A stretch of DNA of 64,000 nucleotides from Pseudomonas sp. WN033 (GTDB taxonomy: Bacteria > Pseudomonadota > Gammaproteobacteria > Pseudomonadales > Pseudomonadaceae): assembly GCA_002287035.1 (NCBI GenBank), contig NSKG01000008.1:140078-204077 (forward strand), given 5' to 3'. The notes below the pieces were generated by a model. The model had not been told where the DNA came from. It was given only the letters and a program-made list of their open reading frames with translations, and ran no database searches. Shown here piece after piece: positions 9,438 through 19,429 of the stretch. Made by a program: the position numbers and the translations under genes. Every line of letters starts with the position of its first letter. Position 1 is the stretch's first letter.

Positions 9438-9465
9438 TCCGTTTCTGTTTTGATGGTGAGCATAT
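9408..9465 (+). other. Candidate attTn7 site (unoccupied)
   Basis: The last 30 bases of glmS (encoding RNLAKSVTVE-stop) match the region bound by TnsD in known attTn7 sites, with insertion expected about 25 bases past the stop, near 9462. No Tn7 end or tns gene is present. A REP pair begins at almost exactly the expected insertion point. The assignment rests on the known position of attTn7 after glmS. Confidence 0.6.
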
Positions 9466-9525
9466 CGCGGCTGCAGGCCGCTCCTACCAAACTTAGCCAG
9501 CTCCGGTAGGAGCGCCTTGCAGGCG
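9464..9525. repeat. Degenerate REP pair after glmS
   Basis: TCGCGGCTGCAGGCCGCTCC at 9465 and its diverged inverse CGGTAGGAGCGCCTTGCAGG at 9504 form an imperfect hairpin between the convergent glmS and chemoreceptor genes. Relative to the 25-bp arms at 5263-5346, several bases have changed, and the second arm carries the GCGCCTTGCAGGCGC variant. Confidence 0.8.
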
Positions 9526-9539
9526 CGAAGAAAAGACGC

Positions 9540-11099
9540 TCAGCGTCGGTTAAAGCGCTCTACCAGCGCGGCCTGATTGGCGGCGGTGCCTGCCAGTTCC
9601 TGGCTGAGGCTGGCGCTGCGTTGGGCCTGGTCGGCAGTGGTGTCGGACAGGGTCGCGATATTCACCACGTTGCGGTTGATCTCTTCTGCTACCGCACTCT
9701 GCTCTTCAGCGGCACTGGCAATCTGGTTGGCCATGTCGTTGATCCGTTCGATGGCAGCGCGAATGCCATCCAGCGCTTCATCAGCTTCAATCACCTGAGC
9801 CACCCCGACTTCAGCCTGCTCGTTGCCGGCACGCATGGTATCCACGGCGCGCTGGGCAGCCTGTTGCAGGTTGGCGATCAGTCCATGAATCTGCTCGGTT
9901 GAGTCGGCGGTACGGCTGGCCAGGGCCCGGACCTCATCGGCTACCACGGCAAAACCACGTCCCTGCTCACCGGCCCGGGCTGCTTCGATGGCGGCGTTGA
10001 GGGCCAGCAGGTTGGTTTGTTCGGCAATCCCCTTGATCACATCGACCACGGTGCCAATCTCCTTGGCATCGCTGGCCAGTTGCGCCGAGACGCTGGCGGC
10101 TGAGTTGACCGATTCGGACAGTAGTTCGATGGCGTCGCGGGTCTTGCTTGCCACCACCTTGCCGTGGTTGGCCAGTTCGTTGGCGTCACGGGTGGCTTCG
10201 GCGGCGCGCTGGACGTTACCGGAAACTTCCTGAGTGGCCGCTGCCATTTCATTGATGGCGGTAGCTACCAGATCGGTTTCCTGACGTTGCCGGCTCAGGC
10301 CTTTGTGGCTTTCGCCGGCCAGGTGGCTGGCTTCGCCGGCTTGCAGGCGCAGTTGCTCGGCGCTGTCGAGCAGCCGGGTCAGACAGGTACGCAACCGAGC
10401 CTGCTGACTGTGCAGGGCCATTTCCAGTTGCCCGAGGGTGCCACCATAAGGGGTGTACATCTGGGCCAGCAGCGGGTCGCTGATGCTGTTGTCGGCCGCT
10501 TGCAGAATGCGTTGCAGACGTTGCTCGTGCAGCGCCTTCAGGGCAAAGGCCGCGGGCACGCCCAGCGCTGCTGCCAGCACAATACCCCAGCCGCCCAGGG
10601 CAAACCCGGCAACTGCACCCAGTGCGCCCAAGGCGGTGACCGGCAGCACTTGCGAGGTGGTGCCGGCCCAGTCGGTAGGAATGGCTTTCTGGCCCTTGTT
10701 CAGGCGGCTGTACAGTGCCTCGGCGCGGCTGACCTGGCCTGCTGTGGTCTTGACCCGGACCGACTCAAAGCCGGCCACCTGACCTTTCTCCCAGATCGGT
10801 GTGACGAAGGCATTGACCCAGTAGTGGTCACCGTTCTTGCTGCGGTTCTTGACGATCCCCATCCAACTGCGCCCGGCTTTCAGGTCTTTCCACATGTGTT
10901 CGAACACCGCGGCAGGAACATCCGGGTGGCGGACCAGATTGTGCGGGCTGCCGATCAGTTCCTCGCGGGTAAAACCACTGATGTCCACAAAAGCGTCATT
11001 GCAATAGGTGATGATGCCCTTGAGGTCGGTGGTGGAGATCAGTCGCTGGCTGTCACTGAAAGTACGTTCGCGTTGAGTGACGGGCTGGTTGTTACGCAT
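9540..11099 (-). CDS. aer: Aer-like PAS-domain methyl-accepting chemotaxis protein
   Basis: 519 residues. An N-terminal PAS domain (about 20-115; [26 protein letters not shown], then [12 protein letters not shown]) matches Aer-type redox sensors that bind FAD. A short hydrophobic hairpin follows (about 150-190, [20 protein letters not shown]), leaving no large periplasmic domain, which is the Aer arrangement. The cytoplasmic signalling hairpin tip is [20 protein letters not shown], flanked by coiled-coil methylation helices. It likely senses internal energy or oxygen state and signals to CheA/CheW. AGGACACC sits just before the ATG at 11099. It is divergently placed from acnA. Another PAS-MCP ligand is possible. 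Confidence 0.88.
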   Translation of the reverse strand: MRNNQPVTQRERTFSDSQRLISTTDLKGIITYCNDAFVDISGFTREELIGSPHNLVRHPDVPAAVFEHMWKDLKAGRSWMGIVKNRSKNGDHYWVNAFVTPIWEKGQVAGFESVRVKTTAGQVSRAEALYSRLNKGQKAIPTDWAGTTSQVLPVTALGALGAVAGFALGGWGIVLAAALGVPAAFALKALHEQRLQRILQAADNSISDPLLAQMYTPYGGTLGQLEMALHSQQARLRTCLTRLLDSAEQLRLQAGEASHLAGESHKGLSRQRQETDLVATAINEMAAATQEVSGNVQRAAEATRDANELANHGKVVASKTRDAIELLSESVNSAASVSAQLASDAKEIGTVVDVIKGIAEQTNLLALNAAIEAARAGEQGRGFAVVADEVRALASRTADSTEQIHGLIANLQQAAQRAVDTMRAGNEQAEVGVAQVIEADEALDGIRAAIERINDMANQIASAAEEQSAVAEEINRNVVNIATLSDTTADQAQRSASLSQELAGTAANQAALVERFNRR

Positions 11100-11291
11100 G
11101 AAGGTGTCCTGTGCAGCGGAAGGCCATCGTGCACCGGTGGCCGAAATTCTTGTCTATGCTGGGTGTATCGGCCTGAGCCATGGGTTCTTGAGCACGGCCG
11201 GGATGATTTTTCCTCTATTGCCATACCGTGGCGAGTATAGCAGTAGAGCATAAGCCTGATGCAGAACTAAGACTAAAAGGAGACTGCCGCA

Positions 11292-14018
11292 ATGCCCAAT
11301 AGTCTGGATACCCTCAGTACCTTGCAGGTTGGAAGCACCAGCTACCGATACCATGCGCTGCCCAAGGCAGCTCTGACGCTGGGTGATATCAGCCGCCTGC
11401 CGATGTCGCTCAAGGTGCTGCTGGAGAACCTGTTGCGCCACGAGGATGGCGTGACTGTCACCCGGGATGATATTCAGGCGATGGCTGACTGGCTCAAGGC
11501 CCGGCACTCTGATCGTGAGATTCAATACCGCCCGGCCCGGGTACTGATGCAGGATTTCACCGGGGTGCCGGCGGTGGTTGATCTGGCGGCGATGCGCGAG
11601 GCGGTGGCCAAGGCCGGTGGTGATCCACAGCGGATCAACCCGCTGTCGCCGGTTGATCTGGTGATTGACCATTCGGTGATGGTTGACCGCTTTGCCGATG
11701 CTTCGGCGTTTCATGACAACGTGGCCATCGAGATGCAGCGCAATGGTGAGCGTTATGCGTTCTTGCGCTGGGGACAGAAGGCCTTCGACAACTTCCGCGT
11801 GGTGCCGCCGGGCACGGGCATCTGCCACCAGGTGAATCTTGAGTATCTGGCCCAGAGTATCTGGAGCGAGGAGCGTGACGGCGAGCGCTGGGCTTATCCG
11901 GACACGCTGGTTGGTACCGACTCGCACACCACCATGGTCAATGGCCTGGGGGTGTTGGGCTGGGGTGTTGGCGGTATTGAGGCTGAGGCGGCGATGCTGG
12001 GTCAGCCGGTGTCGATGCTGATCCCCGAAGTGATCGGCTTCAAGCTGACCGGCAAGTTGCGCGAGGGCATGACCGCTACCGATCTGGTGCTGACCGTGAC
12101 CCAGATGCTGCGCCAGAAGGGCGTGGTCGGCAAATTTGTCGAATTCTATGGCGATGGCCTGGCTGATCTGCCGTTGGCCGACCGGGCGACTATCGCCAAT
12201 ATGGCTCCGGAGTATGGTGCGACCTGTGGATTCTTCCCGATTGACGACGTGACTCTGGGCTATCTGCGCCTGAGTGGGCGCAGTGATGAACTGGTGGCGC
12301 GGGTCGAGGCCTACAGCAAGGCCCAGGGTCTGTGGCGTGAGCCGGGTCATGAGCCGCTTTTCACCGACACGTTGCATCTTGATATGGGCCAGGTTGAGGC
12401 CAGCCTGGCCGGGCCGCGGCGGCCGCAGGACCGTGTGGCGCTTGGCGATGTAGCCAAGGCCTTCAACGATTTGCTGGCCTTGCAGGTTGCCCCTGCCGAC
12501 CAGGAACAGGCCAGGCTGGAAGGTGAGGGCGGTGGTACGGCCGTTGGCAGCCCGCAGGGTCAAGTCTCAGTGACGATGGATGGTGAACGGTTCAATCTCA
12601 GTCATGGGGCGGTGGTGATCGCGGCGATTACTTCCTGTACCAATACCTCCAATCCGAGCGTGATGATGGCCGCCGGGCTGCTGGCGAAAAAGGCTGTGCA
12701 GCGTGGCCTGAAACGCCGGCCATGGGTCAAGTCATCACTGGCGCCGGGCTCCAAGGTGGTCACCGATTATTTGCTCAAGGCTGGTCTGACTGACTACCTG
12801 GATCAGTTGGGCTTCAATCTGGTCGGCTATGGTTGCACCACCTGTATCGGCAACTCGGGGCCGCTGCCGGAGCCGATTGCCAAGGCGGTCAGTGAGCAGG
12901 ATCTGGTGGTTTCGGCCGTGTTGTCCGGCAACCGCAACTTCGAAGGCCGGGTGCATCCGCAGGTCAAGGCCAACTGGTTGGCTTCGCCGCCGCTGGTGGT
13001 GGCTTACGCGCTGGCTGGCAGCTCCCGGATCAACCTGCATGATGAGCCGTTGGGGCTGGACGGCAACAACAAGCCGGTATTTCTCAAAGACATCTGGCCC
13101 AGCAATGCGGAAATCGCCGAGGCGGTGGCGCTGGTCGAGGACAGCATGTTCCGTGAGCGCTATGCCGATGTGTTTACCGGCGATGAACACTGGCGGTCCA
13201 TTCAGGTCGGTGAAGGCAAGACTTACCAGTGGGATAGCCAGTCCACCTACGTTCAGCACCCACCATTTTTTGAGCGGATCGACGAGCCATTGGTTGGGCT
13301 TGAGCCGGTTGAGCAGGCTCGCGTGCTGGCGGTGTTTGGTGACTCGATCACCACTGATCACATTTCACCGGCGGGTAATATCAAGGCCAGCTCGCCCGCG
13401 GGTGAGTATTTGCAAAGCCTGGGCGTCAAGCCCGAAGACTTCAACTCCTACGGCTCACGACGCGGCAATCATGAAGTGATGATGCGCGGCACCTTCGCCA
13501 ATATTCGCATCCGCAACCTGATGCTGGCTGGGGAGGAGGGCGGTGAGACCATTCATGTGCCCAGCGGTGATCGGATGTCGATCTATGCTGCCGCCATGCG
13601 TTACCAGCGTGACGGCACTCCGTTGGTGGTGCTGGCCGGCAAGGAATACGGCACTGGCTCAAGCCGTGACTGGGCGGCCAAGGGCACTAATCTGCTGGGT
13701 GTTAAGGCGGTGATCGCTGAGAGTTTCGAGCGGATTCACCGCTCCAATCTGGTAGGCATGGGGGTATTGCCGCTGCAATTCGTTGATGGTGCGTCGGTGG
13801 CCAGCCTGGAACTGGATGGTCATGAAGTCATCGATGTGCTGGGTATCGACGATGAACTCAAACCAGGGCAACTGCTGAACGTAAGAGCCACCCGCACCAA
13901 CGGCGAGCGCATTGAGTTCAAGGCCAGGTGCCGAATCGATACCGGTAACGAGATTGATTACTTCAAGGCTGGCGGGATTTTGCATTACGTGCTCAGGCAG
14001 GTGATTGCCGGCCACTGA
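11292..14018 (+). CDS. acnA: Aconitate hydratase A
   Basis: 908 residues, the normal size of AcnA/IRP-type aconitases, interconverting citrate and isocitrate. The [4Fe-4S] ligands are seen in [12 protein letters not shown] and [14 protein letters not shown], and the active-site segments [38 protein letters not shown] and [16 protein letters not shown] are intact. AAAGGAG at 11276-11282 precedes the ATG. It stands alone, divergent from the chemoreceptor and convergent with the beta-propeller gene, with a hairpin at its end. Confidence 0.97.
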   Translation: MPNSLDTLSTLQVGSTSYRYHALPKAALTLGDISRLPMSLKVLLENLLRHEDGVTVTRDDIQAMADWLKARHSDREIQYRPARVLMQDFTGVPAVVDLAAMREAVAKAGGDPQRINPLSPVDLVIDHSVMVDRFADASAFHDNVAIEMQRNGERYAFLRWGQKAFDNFRVVPPGTGICHQVNLEYLAQSIWSEERDGERWAYPDTLVGTDSHTTMVNGLGVLGWGVGGIEAEAAMLGQPVSMLIPEVIGFKLTGKLREGMTATDLVLTVTQMLRQKGVVGKFVEFYGDGLADLPLADRATIANMAPEYGATCGFFPIDDVTLGYLRLSGRSDELVARVEAYSKAQGLWREPGHEPLFTDTLHLDMGQVEASLAGPRRPQDRVALGDVAKAFNDLLALQVAPADQEQARLEGEGGGTAVGSPQGQVSVTMDGERFNLSHGAVVIAAITSCTNTSNPSVMMAAGLLAKKAVQRGLKRRPWVKSSLAPGSKVVTDYLLKAGLTDYLDQLGFNLVGYGCTTCIGNSGPLPEPIAKAVSEQDLVVSAVLSGNRNFEGRVHPQVKANWLASPPLVVAYALAGSSRINLHDEPLGLDGNNKPVFLKDIWPSNAEIAEAVALVEDSMFRERYADVFTGDEHWRSIQVGEGKTYQWDSQSTYVQHPPFFERIDEPLVGLEPVEQARVLAVFGDSITTDHISPAGNIKASSPAGEYLQSLGVKPEDFNSYGSRRGNHEVMMRGTFANIRIRNLMLAGEEGGETIHVPSGDRMSIYAAAMRYQRDGTPLVVLAGKEYGTGSSRDWAAKGTNLLGVKAVIAESFERIHRSNLVGMGVLPLQFVDGASVASLELDGHEVIDVLGIDDELKPGQLLNVRATRTNGERIEFKARCRIDTGNEIDYFKAGGILHYVLRQVIAGH

Positions 14019-14035
14019 AATATCTCACCCCTGGG

Positions 14036-14059
14036 AGCCTGGAGCATCTGCTCCAGGCT
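14036..14059. terminator. Hairpin between convergent acnA and beta-propeller gene
   Basis: AGCCTGGAGC (14036-14045) pairs perfectly with GCTCCAGGCT (14050-14059) over a 4-base loop, 17 bases after the acnA stop and 9 before the opposing stop. A strong T run is absent on either side, so this is a plausible bidirectional end signal rather than a textbook intrinsic terminator. Confidence 0.6.
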
Positions 14060-14068
14060 GGGGTGGCC

Positions 14069-15682
14069 TCAGTGTTCGGGCTTTATTCGATACAGTCCGT
14101 TATCGATATCCGAGCCGAAGTAAATCACTCCGTTGTTATCTACCGCCACGCCAGTCGGGATACCGCTGGGTGGCATCCCGGGGCCGGCGGGGAAGCCGAT
14201 CGGCAGGTTTTCGGCAAGCACTCGGCGTTCGCCATTTTCCGGATTCACCAGGGTCAGACGCTGGGCGGCAGTTTCGGCAATGATGAACTGACCATCGGCC
14301 TGCTGGGCCAGTCCTTCAGGCATCAACAGGTCCTGGGCCAGGCGTGTGATTTGGCCATTGCCGGGATCTACCTGGGTGAGGAAGCCGGCAGCCTCGGTCA
14401 GGTAGAGCATGCCATCCTGGCCCCGGATCATCTGTACCGGCCCTTGCAGCCCCTGAGCCAGGGGTTGCCGTTCCTGCCATTGCTCGCCGCTGAGTATCAC
14501 CAGGGTGCCTGCCCCCATTTCGCTGACCACCACCCGACCGGGCTCCAGCTCGACCGCGGCACTGGGTGCGTTGAGCCCATGGATCATGGCCTGGGTGCTG
14601 TAGTCGCTGCGGTCCAGGATTTGCAGAGTGCCGGTGGCGAAGCTGGTCAGCAGCAACTGCTTTTGCCCCAGGCCAACAGCGGTGGGGTACTCGACGTCAG
14701 ATCCGTGGGCCCGGCGAATATCGCGAACCTGACCTGTTTCAGTGTTAACCGCGCGAAAAGTAAAAATATCGCTGATATAGAGGGTCTTGGCGTCTTCGCT
14801 CAACGTCAGGCCGGCCGGTACGGCCAGATCACCCCGGGTAATCACACGGCTTTCGCCTGTTAACGGGTTGATCTGCTGGATGCTGTTGTCGGCCATGTTG
14901 GAGACGAAGATGCGATCCTGCTGATCAATTGCCAGGTTGTCGAGCGAGCTGGCCAGCTGGGCGACCTGTTCGACCTGCCGGTTCTCGGCAGTGATGCGCA
15001 GCAACTGCCCGGTGAGGGTGTCGACGACGTACAGGTTGCCCTTGCTGTCGAAATTGACGGCCGCCGGGGTGCCGAATCCGTCGGCCACGGTTTCGTGGTT
15101 GCCGCTGGCGGGGTCGATACGCACCACCTGGCCCTTGAACCACAAGGGCCCATAAAGCCAGCCATCTTGTCCCACCTCAAAGCCGTTGAAGCCACCGAGG
15201 TCTTTGCCAATCAGCCGCGGCGGTTGCTGCGCGTTGATGTCAATTTCCCACAGAGCATCACCGAGAAATACCTGGCTGGCATAAAGGGCGCCGGTGTCCT
15301 GGTTGAAGGCAATCGAGTTGATACCCGGCAGGCCGTCAGCCAACACCCTGATGGGGGCCTGATCAGTTTCCCGGTACAACACCTGACCTGAGTAAAAACC
15401 GGTCCAGGCCATTTCCCCGCGCGGGCCAATGGCAATGTCATCGGCCTGTCCCTGGTCCGGGCCAATAAAGGTGCTGACCTGGCCGGTTTCGATATCGACC
15501 TGATAGATGCTGTTGCCCACCACGCTGCCGGCCAGCAGACGCCCTTGCTGGTCTACGGCCAGGCCATGAACCCCCTTGAAGGCAGAGGGGGCGACCAGAG
15601 CTTCAGGGGGCGAATAGCTGGTAGCGAAGCTGCAAGTGCTGATCAGGGTGGCGAGTACTGTCAGGGAGAAGCGGCCTGGCAT
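14069..15682 (-). CDS. Exported SMP-30/NHL-type beta-propeller protein
   Basis: 537 residues with a Sec signal peptide (1-about 21, LTVLATLISTCSFA). The rest is a regular series of about 40-residue strands with DxxGRLL, DSKGNLYVVDTLTGQLLRI and DQQDRIFVSNMADNSIQQI patterns, typical of NHL/SMP-30/gluconolactonase-like propellers; the length suggests two six-bladed propellers or one large one. It is probably periplasmic. No lactonase metal-ligand set could be assigned with confidence, so substrate is unknown. AAGGAT precedes the ATG. It reads towards acnA and away from a REP array; no functional partner is evident nearby. Confidence 0.7.
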   Translation of the reverse strand: MPGRFSLTVLATLISTCSFATSYSPPEALVAPSAFKGVHGLAVDQQGRLLAGSVVGNSIYQVDIETGQVSTFIGPDQGQADDIAIGPRGEMAWTGFYSGQVLYRETDQAPIRVLADGLPGINSIAFNQDTGALYASQVFLGDALWEIDINAQQPPRLIGKDLGGFNGFEVGQDGWLYGPLWFKGQVVRIDPASGNHETVADGFGTPAAVNFDSKGNLYVVDTLTGQLLRITAENRQVEQVAQLASSLDNLAIDQQDRIFVSNMADNSIQQINPLTGESRVITRGDLAVPAGLTLSEDAKTLYISDIFTFRAVNTETGQVRDIRRAHGSDVEYPTAVGLGQKQLLLTSFATGTLQILDRSDYSTQAMIHGLNAPSAAVELEPGRVVVSEMGAGTLVILSGEQWQERQPLAQGLQGPVQMIRGQDGMLYLTEAAGFLTQVDPGNGQITRLAQDLLMPEGLAQQADGQFIIAETAAQRLTLVNPENGERRVLAENLPIGFPAGPGMPPSGIPTGVAVDNNGVIYFGSDIDNGLYRIKPEH

Positions 15683-15786
15683 GGAGCATCCTTGTTGTTG
15701 TGATTTGATTCTCGATTCTAGTCGGCTTGGTGGGGGTGAGAGGCTTTATTGCCGGGTGTGATGTTTGGTTATTACTGCCAGACAGC

Positions 15787-15930
15787 CCCATTCGCGCTCG
15801 CAGAGCGCTCCTACCGGTGGTGGGGTGTGTTCGGGGTATGCCGGTGGTGCGGCATGTCTGGGTAGGAGCGGCCTGCGGCCGCGAAGCGGGTTGGCGATGG
15901 CTCGGTGTTGTTCGCGCTCGCAGAGCGCTC
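15787..15930. repeat. REP cluster upstream of the RAYT gene
   Basis: Three REPs lie here: TTCGCGCTCGCAGAGCGCTC at about 15791, GGTAGGAGCGGCCTGCGGCC at about 15862, and the first type again at about 15910. They are the same two types that make up the 110-bp tandem array before glmS. The remaining sequence of the 15683-16053 gap shows no other gene. A further half REP lies just beyond the transposase gene at 16517-16542. Confidence 0.88.
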
Positions 15931-16053
15931 CTGTTGGTGGTGGATACAGTCTTGATGGTGAATTGTGAACGAACTATCAGACTGTGCACCCACGGCTTTT
16001 TATCAGCCTGGCTGTTATCTACGCTTGCGTTTTCATGTTTATGGATGATGGCA

Positions 16054-16494
16054 ATGGATTTGCGTGCGAAAGGGAGTCGACTCAGGCTGGGTCGAGTGTC
16101 AGAGCCTGGGCGGTTGTACCACATCACGACGGTAACTTATGGACGCCACCCGGTATTCAAGGATCTCACGGCTTGTCGCACCCTTATTAAGGTGTTGCGG
16201 GAGCAGGCAGAGGTCAGGCTGGTGCCGACCTATGCTTTTGTCATCATGCCCGATCATCTGCATTGGTTGATGCAGCTCAACCATGAGCCGCTGTCGCGTG
16301 TTGTGGCCCGGGTCAAGTCATTGTCTGCGCTGTGGATTGAGGAACTGAGGTGGCAAAGAGGGTTCCACGACCACGCCCTGCGCCGTGAGGAAGACGTGAG
16401 GAAGGTGGCGCGTTATCTGGTCGCCAATCCGCTCCGGGCAGGTTTGGTCACCTCTATTGGTGATTATCCGCACTGGGATGCGGCATGGTTGTAG
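16054..16494 (+). CDS. REP-associated tyrosine transposase (RAYT)
   Basis: 146 residues from the ATG at 16054; the frame runs further upstream through REP sequence without similarity, and ATGs at 16045 or 16048 are alternatives. This is a Y1/HUH single-strand nuclease of the IS200-related RAYT family: GRLYHITTVTYGRHPVF near the start, the HUH motif in IMPDHLHWL (His68, His70) and the nucleophile Tyr121 in VARYLVANPLRAGLV. RAYTs are held to mobilise REP/BIME hairpins. REPs flank it on both sides (15787-15930 and 16517-16542) and recur across the window, consistent with it being, or having been, active on this family. Confidence 0.9.
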   Translation: MDLRAKGSRLRLGRVSEPGRLYHITTVTYGRHPVFKDLTACRTLIKVLREQAEVRLVPTYAFVIMPDHLHWLMQLNHEPLSRVVARVKSLSALWIEELRWQRGFHDHALRREEDVRKVARYLVANPLRAGLVTSIGDYPHWDAAWL

Positions 16495-16516
16495 GTTTAT
16501 GCTGTGGCAAGGAGTG

Positions 16517-16542
16517 TTTTCGCGCTCGCAAAGCGCTCCTAG
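16517..16542. repeat. Single REP after the RAYT gene
   Basis: CGCGCTCGCAAAGCGCTCCT is a slightly diverged copy of the second REP type and marks the right edge of the RAYT unit. It runs into the 3' end of the opposing DUF3135 gene, whose stop codon lies at 16539-16541. Confidence 0.75.
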
Positions 16543-16892
16543 CGGTGGTGGGGTGTGCCGGTACGGCGAGGTTTGAACGGGATAATCCGGGCTTGGGTCG
16601 ATTCAGGGTGATGTGCGCGAGGGCCGTTGAGCATGACTTCGCGCAATTCGCAGACCGAGTCCATCATCATTTGCGAGATTTTGAGGCAGGCTTGCATGGG
16701 CGTCTTGGCGCGCTTGCGTTCCAGTTCGATCCGAAAGATCAATCCAAGCAGACGCCGCCGCCGAGGTTCGGGCAGGTCTTCAAGAATTTCGTTGATCATG
16801 CGTTCGCGCAGACGTTCCAGGTCATCCGGGCGTTGTTCAGCCATGGTTCGCAGTTCATCGAAACTGGGTAATGCCATAGGTTGCCTGGCCAT
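16539..16892 (-). CDS. DUF3135 domain protein
   Basis: 117 residues from the ATG at 16892, chosen over an upstream in-frame start because AAGGAG lies 7 bases before it. The MALPSFDELRTMAEQRPDDLERLR opening, RRRRLLGLIFRIELERKRAKTPM (about 46-67) and the KISQMM segment match the DUF3135 family, small helical cytoplasmic proteins of unknown function in Pseudomonas and relatives. The last residues, TGTPHHR, are encoded by the flanking REP sequence, so the natural C-terminus may have been altered by REP insertion. No operon partner is apparent. Confidence 0.75.
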   Translation of the reverse strand: MARQPMALPSFDELRTMAEQRPDDLERLRERMINEILEDLPEPRRRRLLGLIFRIELERKRAKTPMQACLKISQMMMDSVCELREVMLNGPRAHHPESTQARIIPFKPRRTGTPHHR

Positions 16893-16934
16893 GTCGGCTC
16901 CTTGCGGAGAACCTGTGGGGTTCAGCCCGGTCAT

Positions 16935-17283
16935 GCTGGTCCATAACCATTGTGACCGTGCAACTGTCGGTTAATTCCATCCCCTATAGTTGACTATAGA
17001 CTGGAACAGGCTGTTCAGCTTCAGTGACTGTGTTTTGGTGAGTGCAGGGTACCGCTCAGGTGTGAGCCAGCGCACAAGCTCGGTGGTTGGATGGCGTATT
17101 CATTTCCCATGCGTGGTTCAGATAAGTATGGTCGGATGTCGGGCCAGGAGTGAACTTGACACAAATTGTAATGTCTCTTGGCTGGCGGAGCCCGTAACCC
17201 TCTGTGGGTGGCGCTTGGTTGTACCGCCTTTCGACACCCTGCGAGGCTATCGGAGGGGAAATCCGAATTGAAGTGAAGAATGT
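16935..17283. other. Gene-free interval with small palindromes
   Basis: This 349-base gap separates the divergent DUF3135 and SH3 genes and must hold their promoters. Two short palindromes are visible, CTATAGTTGACTATAG at 16984-16999 and GAACAGGCTGTTC at 17003-17015, possible operators. TTGACA at 17156-17161 could be a -35 box, but no convincing -10 follows at the right spacing. No ORF of substance or RNA gene is seen. Confidence 0.4.
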
Positions 17284-17949
17284 ATGCTCATGACCCGTCA
17301 TCCCTCTGCACCAGTACCCCGTCTTTCCCGAATCCGTTCATTGTCCGCAGCTGTTCTGGTTGCTGGTTTGTTCATGGCCGCTGGCCCGGTTCAGGCTCAG
17401 AGTGACAATACTCGCTGGGTCAGTGACAGCCTGAGTACCTATGTGCGCAGTGGCCCGACCGATGGTTACCGGATCGTCGGTACTCTGCAGTCGGGGCAGC
17501 GGGTCGAGCTGGTGACCAGCCAGGGCAATTACAGCCAGGTGCGCAGTGAGTCAGGCAGTCTGGTCTGGATTCCCAGCGCCGATCTGCAAGAAGTGCCGGG
17601 GCAGGCCGAGCGTTTGCCGCAACTGGAACAGCGAGTGGCTGAGCTCAGTGCTGAGCTGGGCAGCATCAATGAAACCTGGGAAACCCGGGTGCAGGGCATG
17701 CAGGAAACTCTGGATTCGCGCAAGGCCCTGATCGAAGAGTTGGAAGCAATGCGCTCCGCTCTTAATGAAGAGTTGACTGCCACACAGTCAGAACTGCGCA
17801 GCGCCCAGGCGCGCCTTGGTGATGAGAACCGTGGGGCAATGATGGATTACATGATCTATGGCGGAAGCATTGCCGGGGTTGGTCTGCTGGCCGGGCTGAT
17901 TCTGCCGACCATGTTCCGCCGGCGCAAGCGCAACGATGGCTGGGTCTGA
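17284..17949 (+). CDS. SH3/coiled-coil membrane protein (YgiM-like)
   Basis: 221 residues. A cleavable or anchoring N-terminal signal (about 15-37, LSAAVLVAGLFMAAGPVQAQ) is followed by a bacterial SH3 domain (about 45-100; STYVRSGPTDGYRIVGTLQSGQRVEL, WIPSADLQ), a coiled coil (about 110-185), a transmembrane helix (about 194-214) and a short basic tail RRRKR. This is the TIGR04211/YgiM architecture, thought to place an SH3 fold in the periplasm. Function is not established. The next gene, ppnN, starts 54 bases on. A second ATG two codons downstream is an equally good start. Confidence 0.82.
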   Translation: MLMTRHPSAPVPRLSRIRSLSAAVLVAGLFMAAGPVQAQSDNTRWVSDSLSTYVRSGPTDGYRIVGTLQSGQRVELVTSQGNYSQVRSESGSLVWIPSADLQEVPGQAERLPQLEQRVAELSAELGSINETWETRVQGMQETLDSRKALIEELEAMRSALNEELTATQSELRSAQARLGDENRGAMMDYMIYGGSIAGVGLLAGLILPTMFRRRKRNDGWV

Positions 17950-18003
17950 GGTACGCCGCTGCTGTTAGTATGTGGGTAACGGAACCTCTGACTGGAAAAA
18001 TGC

Positions 18004-19377
18004 ATGCGCCAAGATGTAATCAAGAAAGTATCGGTACACCCCAAGGGTAGCCTGGAAACCCTGTCCCAACGTGAAGTGCAGCAGTTGAGTGAAGTCGGCT
18101 CGGGCAGTGCCTATGAGCTGTTTCGCCAGTGCGCTCTGGCAATACTCAACACTGGAGCGCAAAGCGACAACGCCAAGACGGTACTGGAGGCCTATCGGGA
18201 CTTTGAAGTCCGCATTCACCAGGAAGACCGAGGAGTGCGGCTGGAACTGATCAATGCCCCGGCTGATGCGTTCGTTGATGGTGACATGATTGCCAGCACC
18301 CGGGAAATGCTGTTCAGCGCTCTGCGCGATATCGTTTATACCGCCAGCGATCTGGGCCAGCCAGGTGCTGACCTGAGCAGTTCGCAGGGCATCACCGACT
18401 ATGTCTTTCACTTGCTGCGCAACGCCCGTACCTTGCGACCCGGGGTAGAGCCGAAAATGGTGGTCTGCTGGGGCGGGCACTCGATCAGCATCGAGGAATA
18501 CAAGTACAGCAAGAAGGTTGGTCATGAACTGGGGCTGCGCAGCCTGGATATCTGCACCGGCTGTGGTCCGGGGGTGATGAAAGGGCCAATGAAAGGGGCG
18601 ACCATCGCCCATGCCAAGCAGCGAATCATTAACGGCCGCTACCTGGGCCTGAGTGAGCCCGGCATCATCGCTGCCGAAGCCCCCAACCCGATCGTCAACG
18701 AACTGGTGATCCTGCCTGACATCGAAAAACGTCTGGAGGCTTTCGTGCGGGTTGGCCACGGGATCATTGTATTCCCCGGTGGAGCTGGGACTGCCGAGGA
18801 GTTTCTGTACCTGCTCGGCATTTTGATGCACCCGGACAATGCTGACTTGCCATTTCCGGTCATTCTTACCGGGCCGCGCTGCGCCGAGGCCTATCTGCGC
18901 CAGTTGCATGAATTTGTTGGTGCCACCCTCGGCGACAAGGCCCAGGCCCGATACCAGATGATCATCGACAACCCCTCGGAGGTCGCCCGACAGATGGCCA
19001 AAGGGCTCAAGGCCGTGAGCCAGTTCCGCCGTGAGCGTGATGATGCCTTTCACTTCAACTGGCTACTCAAGGTCGACGAAAGCTTCCAGCGTCCGTTCGA
19101 TCCAACCCACGACAACATGTCAGCCCTGCAACTGCGCCGAGAGCTGCCGGCCCACCAACTGGCTGCCAGCCTGCGCCAGGCGTTCTCCGGCATTGTTGCC
19201 GGCAACGTCAAGGACCGCGGCATCCGCCTGATTGAGCAACACGGTCCCTATGAAATTCATGGCGACCCCGGTGTGATGCAACCGCTCGACCGACTGCTGC
19301 AAGCCTTCGTCGACCAGCAGCGAATGAAATTGCCAGGCGGCACGGCCTATGAGCCATGCTATCGGGTGGTGAGTTGA
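18004..19377 (+). CDS. ppnN: Pyrimidine/purine nucleotide 5'-monophosphate nucleosidase
   Basis: 457 residues, near the 454 of E. coli PpnN (YgdH). The central Rossmann/LOG fold has GCGPGVMKGPMKGA (about 180-193) and PGGAGTAEEFLYLLG (about 259-273), which bind the nucleotide; flanking N- and C-terminal domains are as in PpnN and absent from short LOG proteins. The enzyme splits nucleoside monophosphates to base and ribose-5-phosphate, and the E. coli enzyme is stimulated by (p)ppGpp. It appears to be the last gene of its direction before a repeat region. Confidence 0.93.
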   Translation: MRQDVIKKVSVHPKGSLETLSQREVQQLSEVGSGSAYELFRQCALAILNTGAQSDNAKTVLEAYRDFEVRIHQEDRGVRLELINAPADAFVDGDMIASTREMLFSALRDIVYTASDLGQPGADLSSSQGITDYVFHLLRNARTLRPGVEPKMVVCWGGHSISIEEYKYSKKVGHELGLRSLDICTGCGPGVMKGPMKGATIAHAKQRIINGRYLGLSEPGIIAAEAPNPIVNELVILPDIEKRLEAFVRVGHGIIVFPGGAGTAEEFLYLLGILMHPDNADLPFPVILTGPRCAEAYLRQLHEFVGATLGDKAQARYQMIIDNPSEVARQMAKGLKAVSQFRRERDDAFHFNWLLKVDESFQRPFDPTHDNMSALQLRRELPAHQLAASLRQAFSGIVAGNVKDRGIRLIEQHGPYEIHGDPGVMQPLDRLLQAFVDQQRMKLPGGTAYEPCYRVVS

Positions 19378-19429
19378 TTTGGGTTTTAAGGCCTGTTCAA
19401 CGTCTGTAGCGTTGCCGGGTTTGCGCCCA

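Noticed and set aside
10164..11240. Long plus-strand ORF opposite the chemoreceptor
   Set aside because: The chemoreceptor on the minus strand has clear PAS and signalling domains; this frame is antisense with no motif.
11154..12563. Long minus-strand ORF within acnA
   Set aside because: Antisense to the aconitase catalytic region; no domain or ribosome-binding site.
17003..17015. LexA-type box in the GAACAGGCTGTTC palindrome
   Set aside because: It lacks the CTGT-N8-ACAG pattern and spacing; kept only as an unspecified palindrome.
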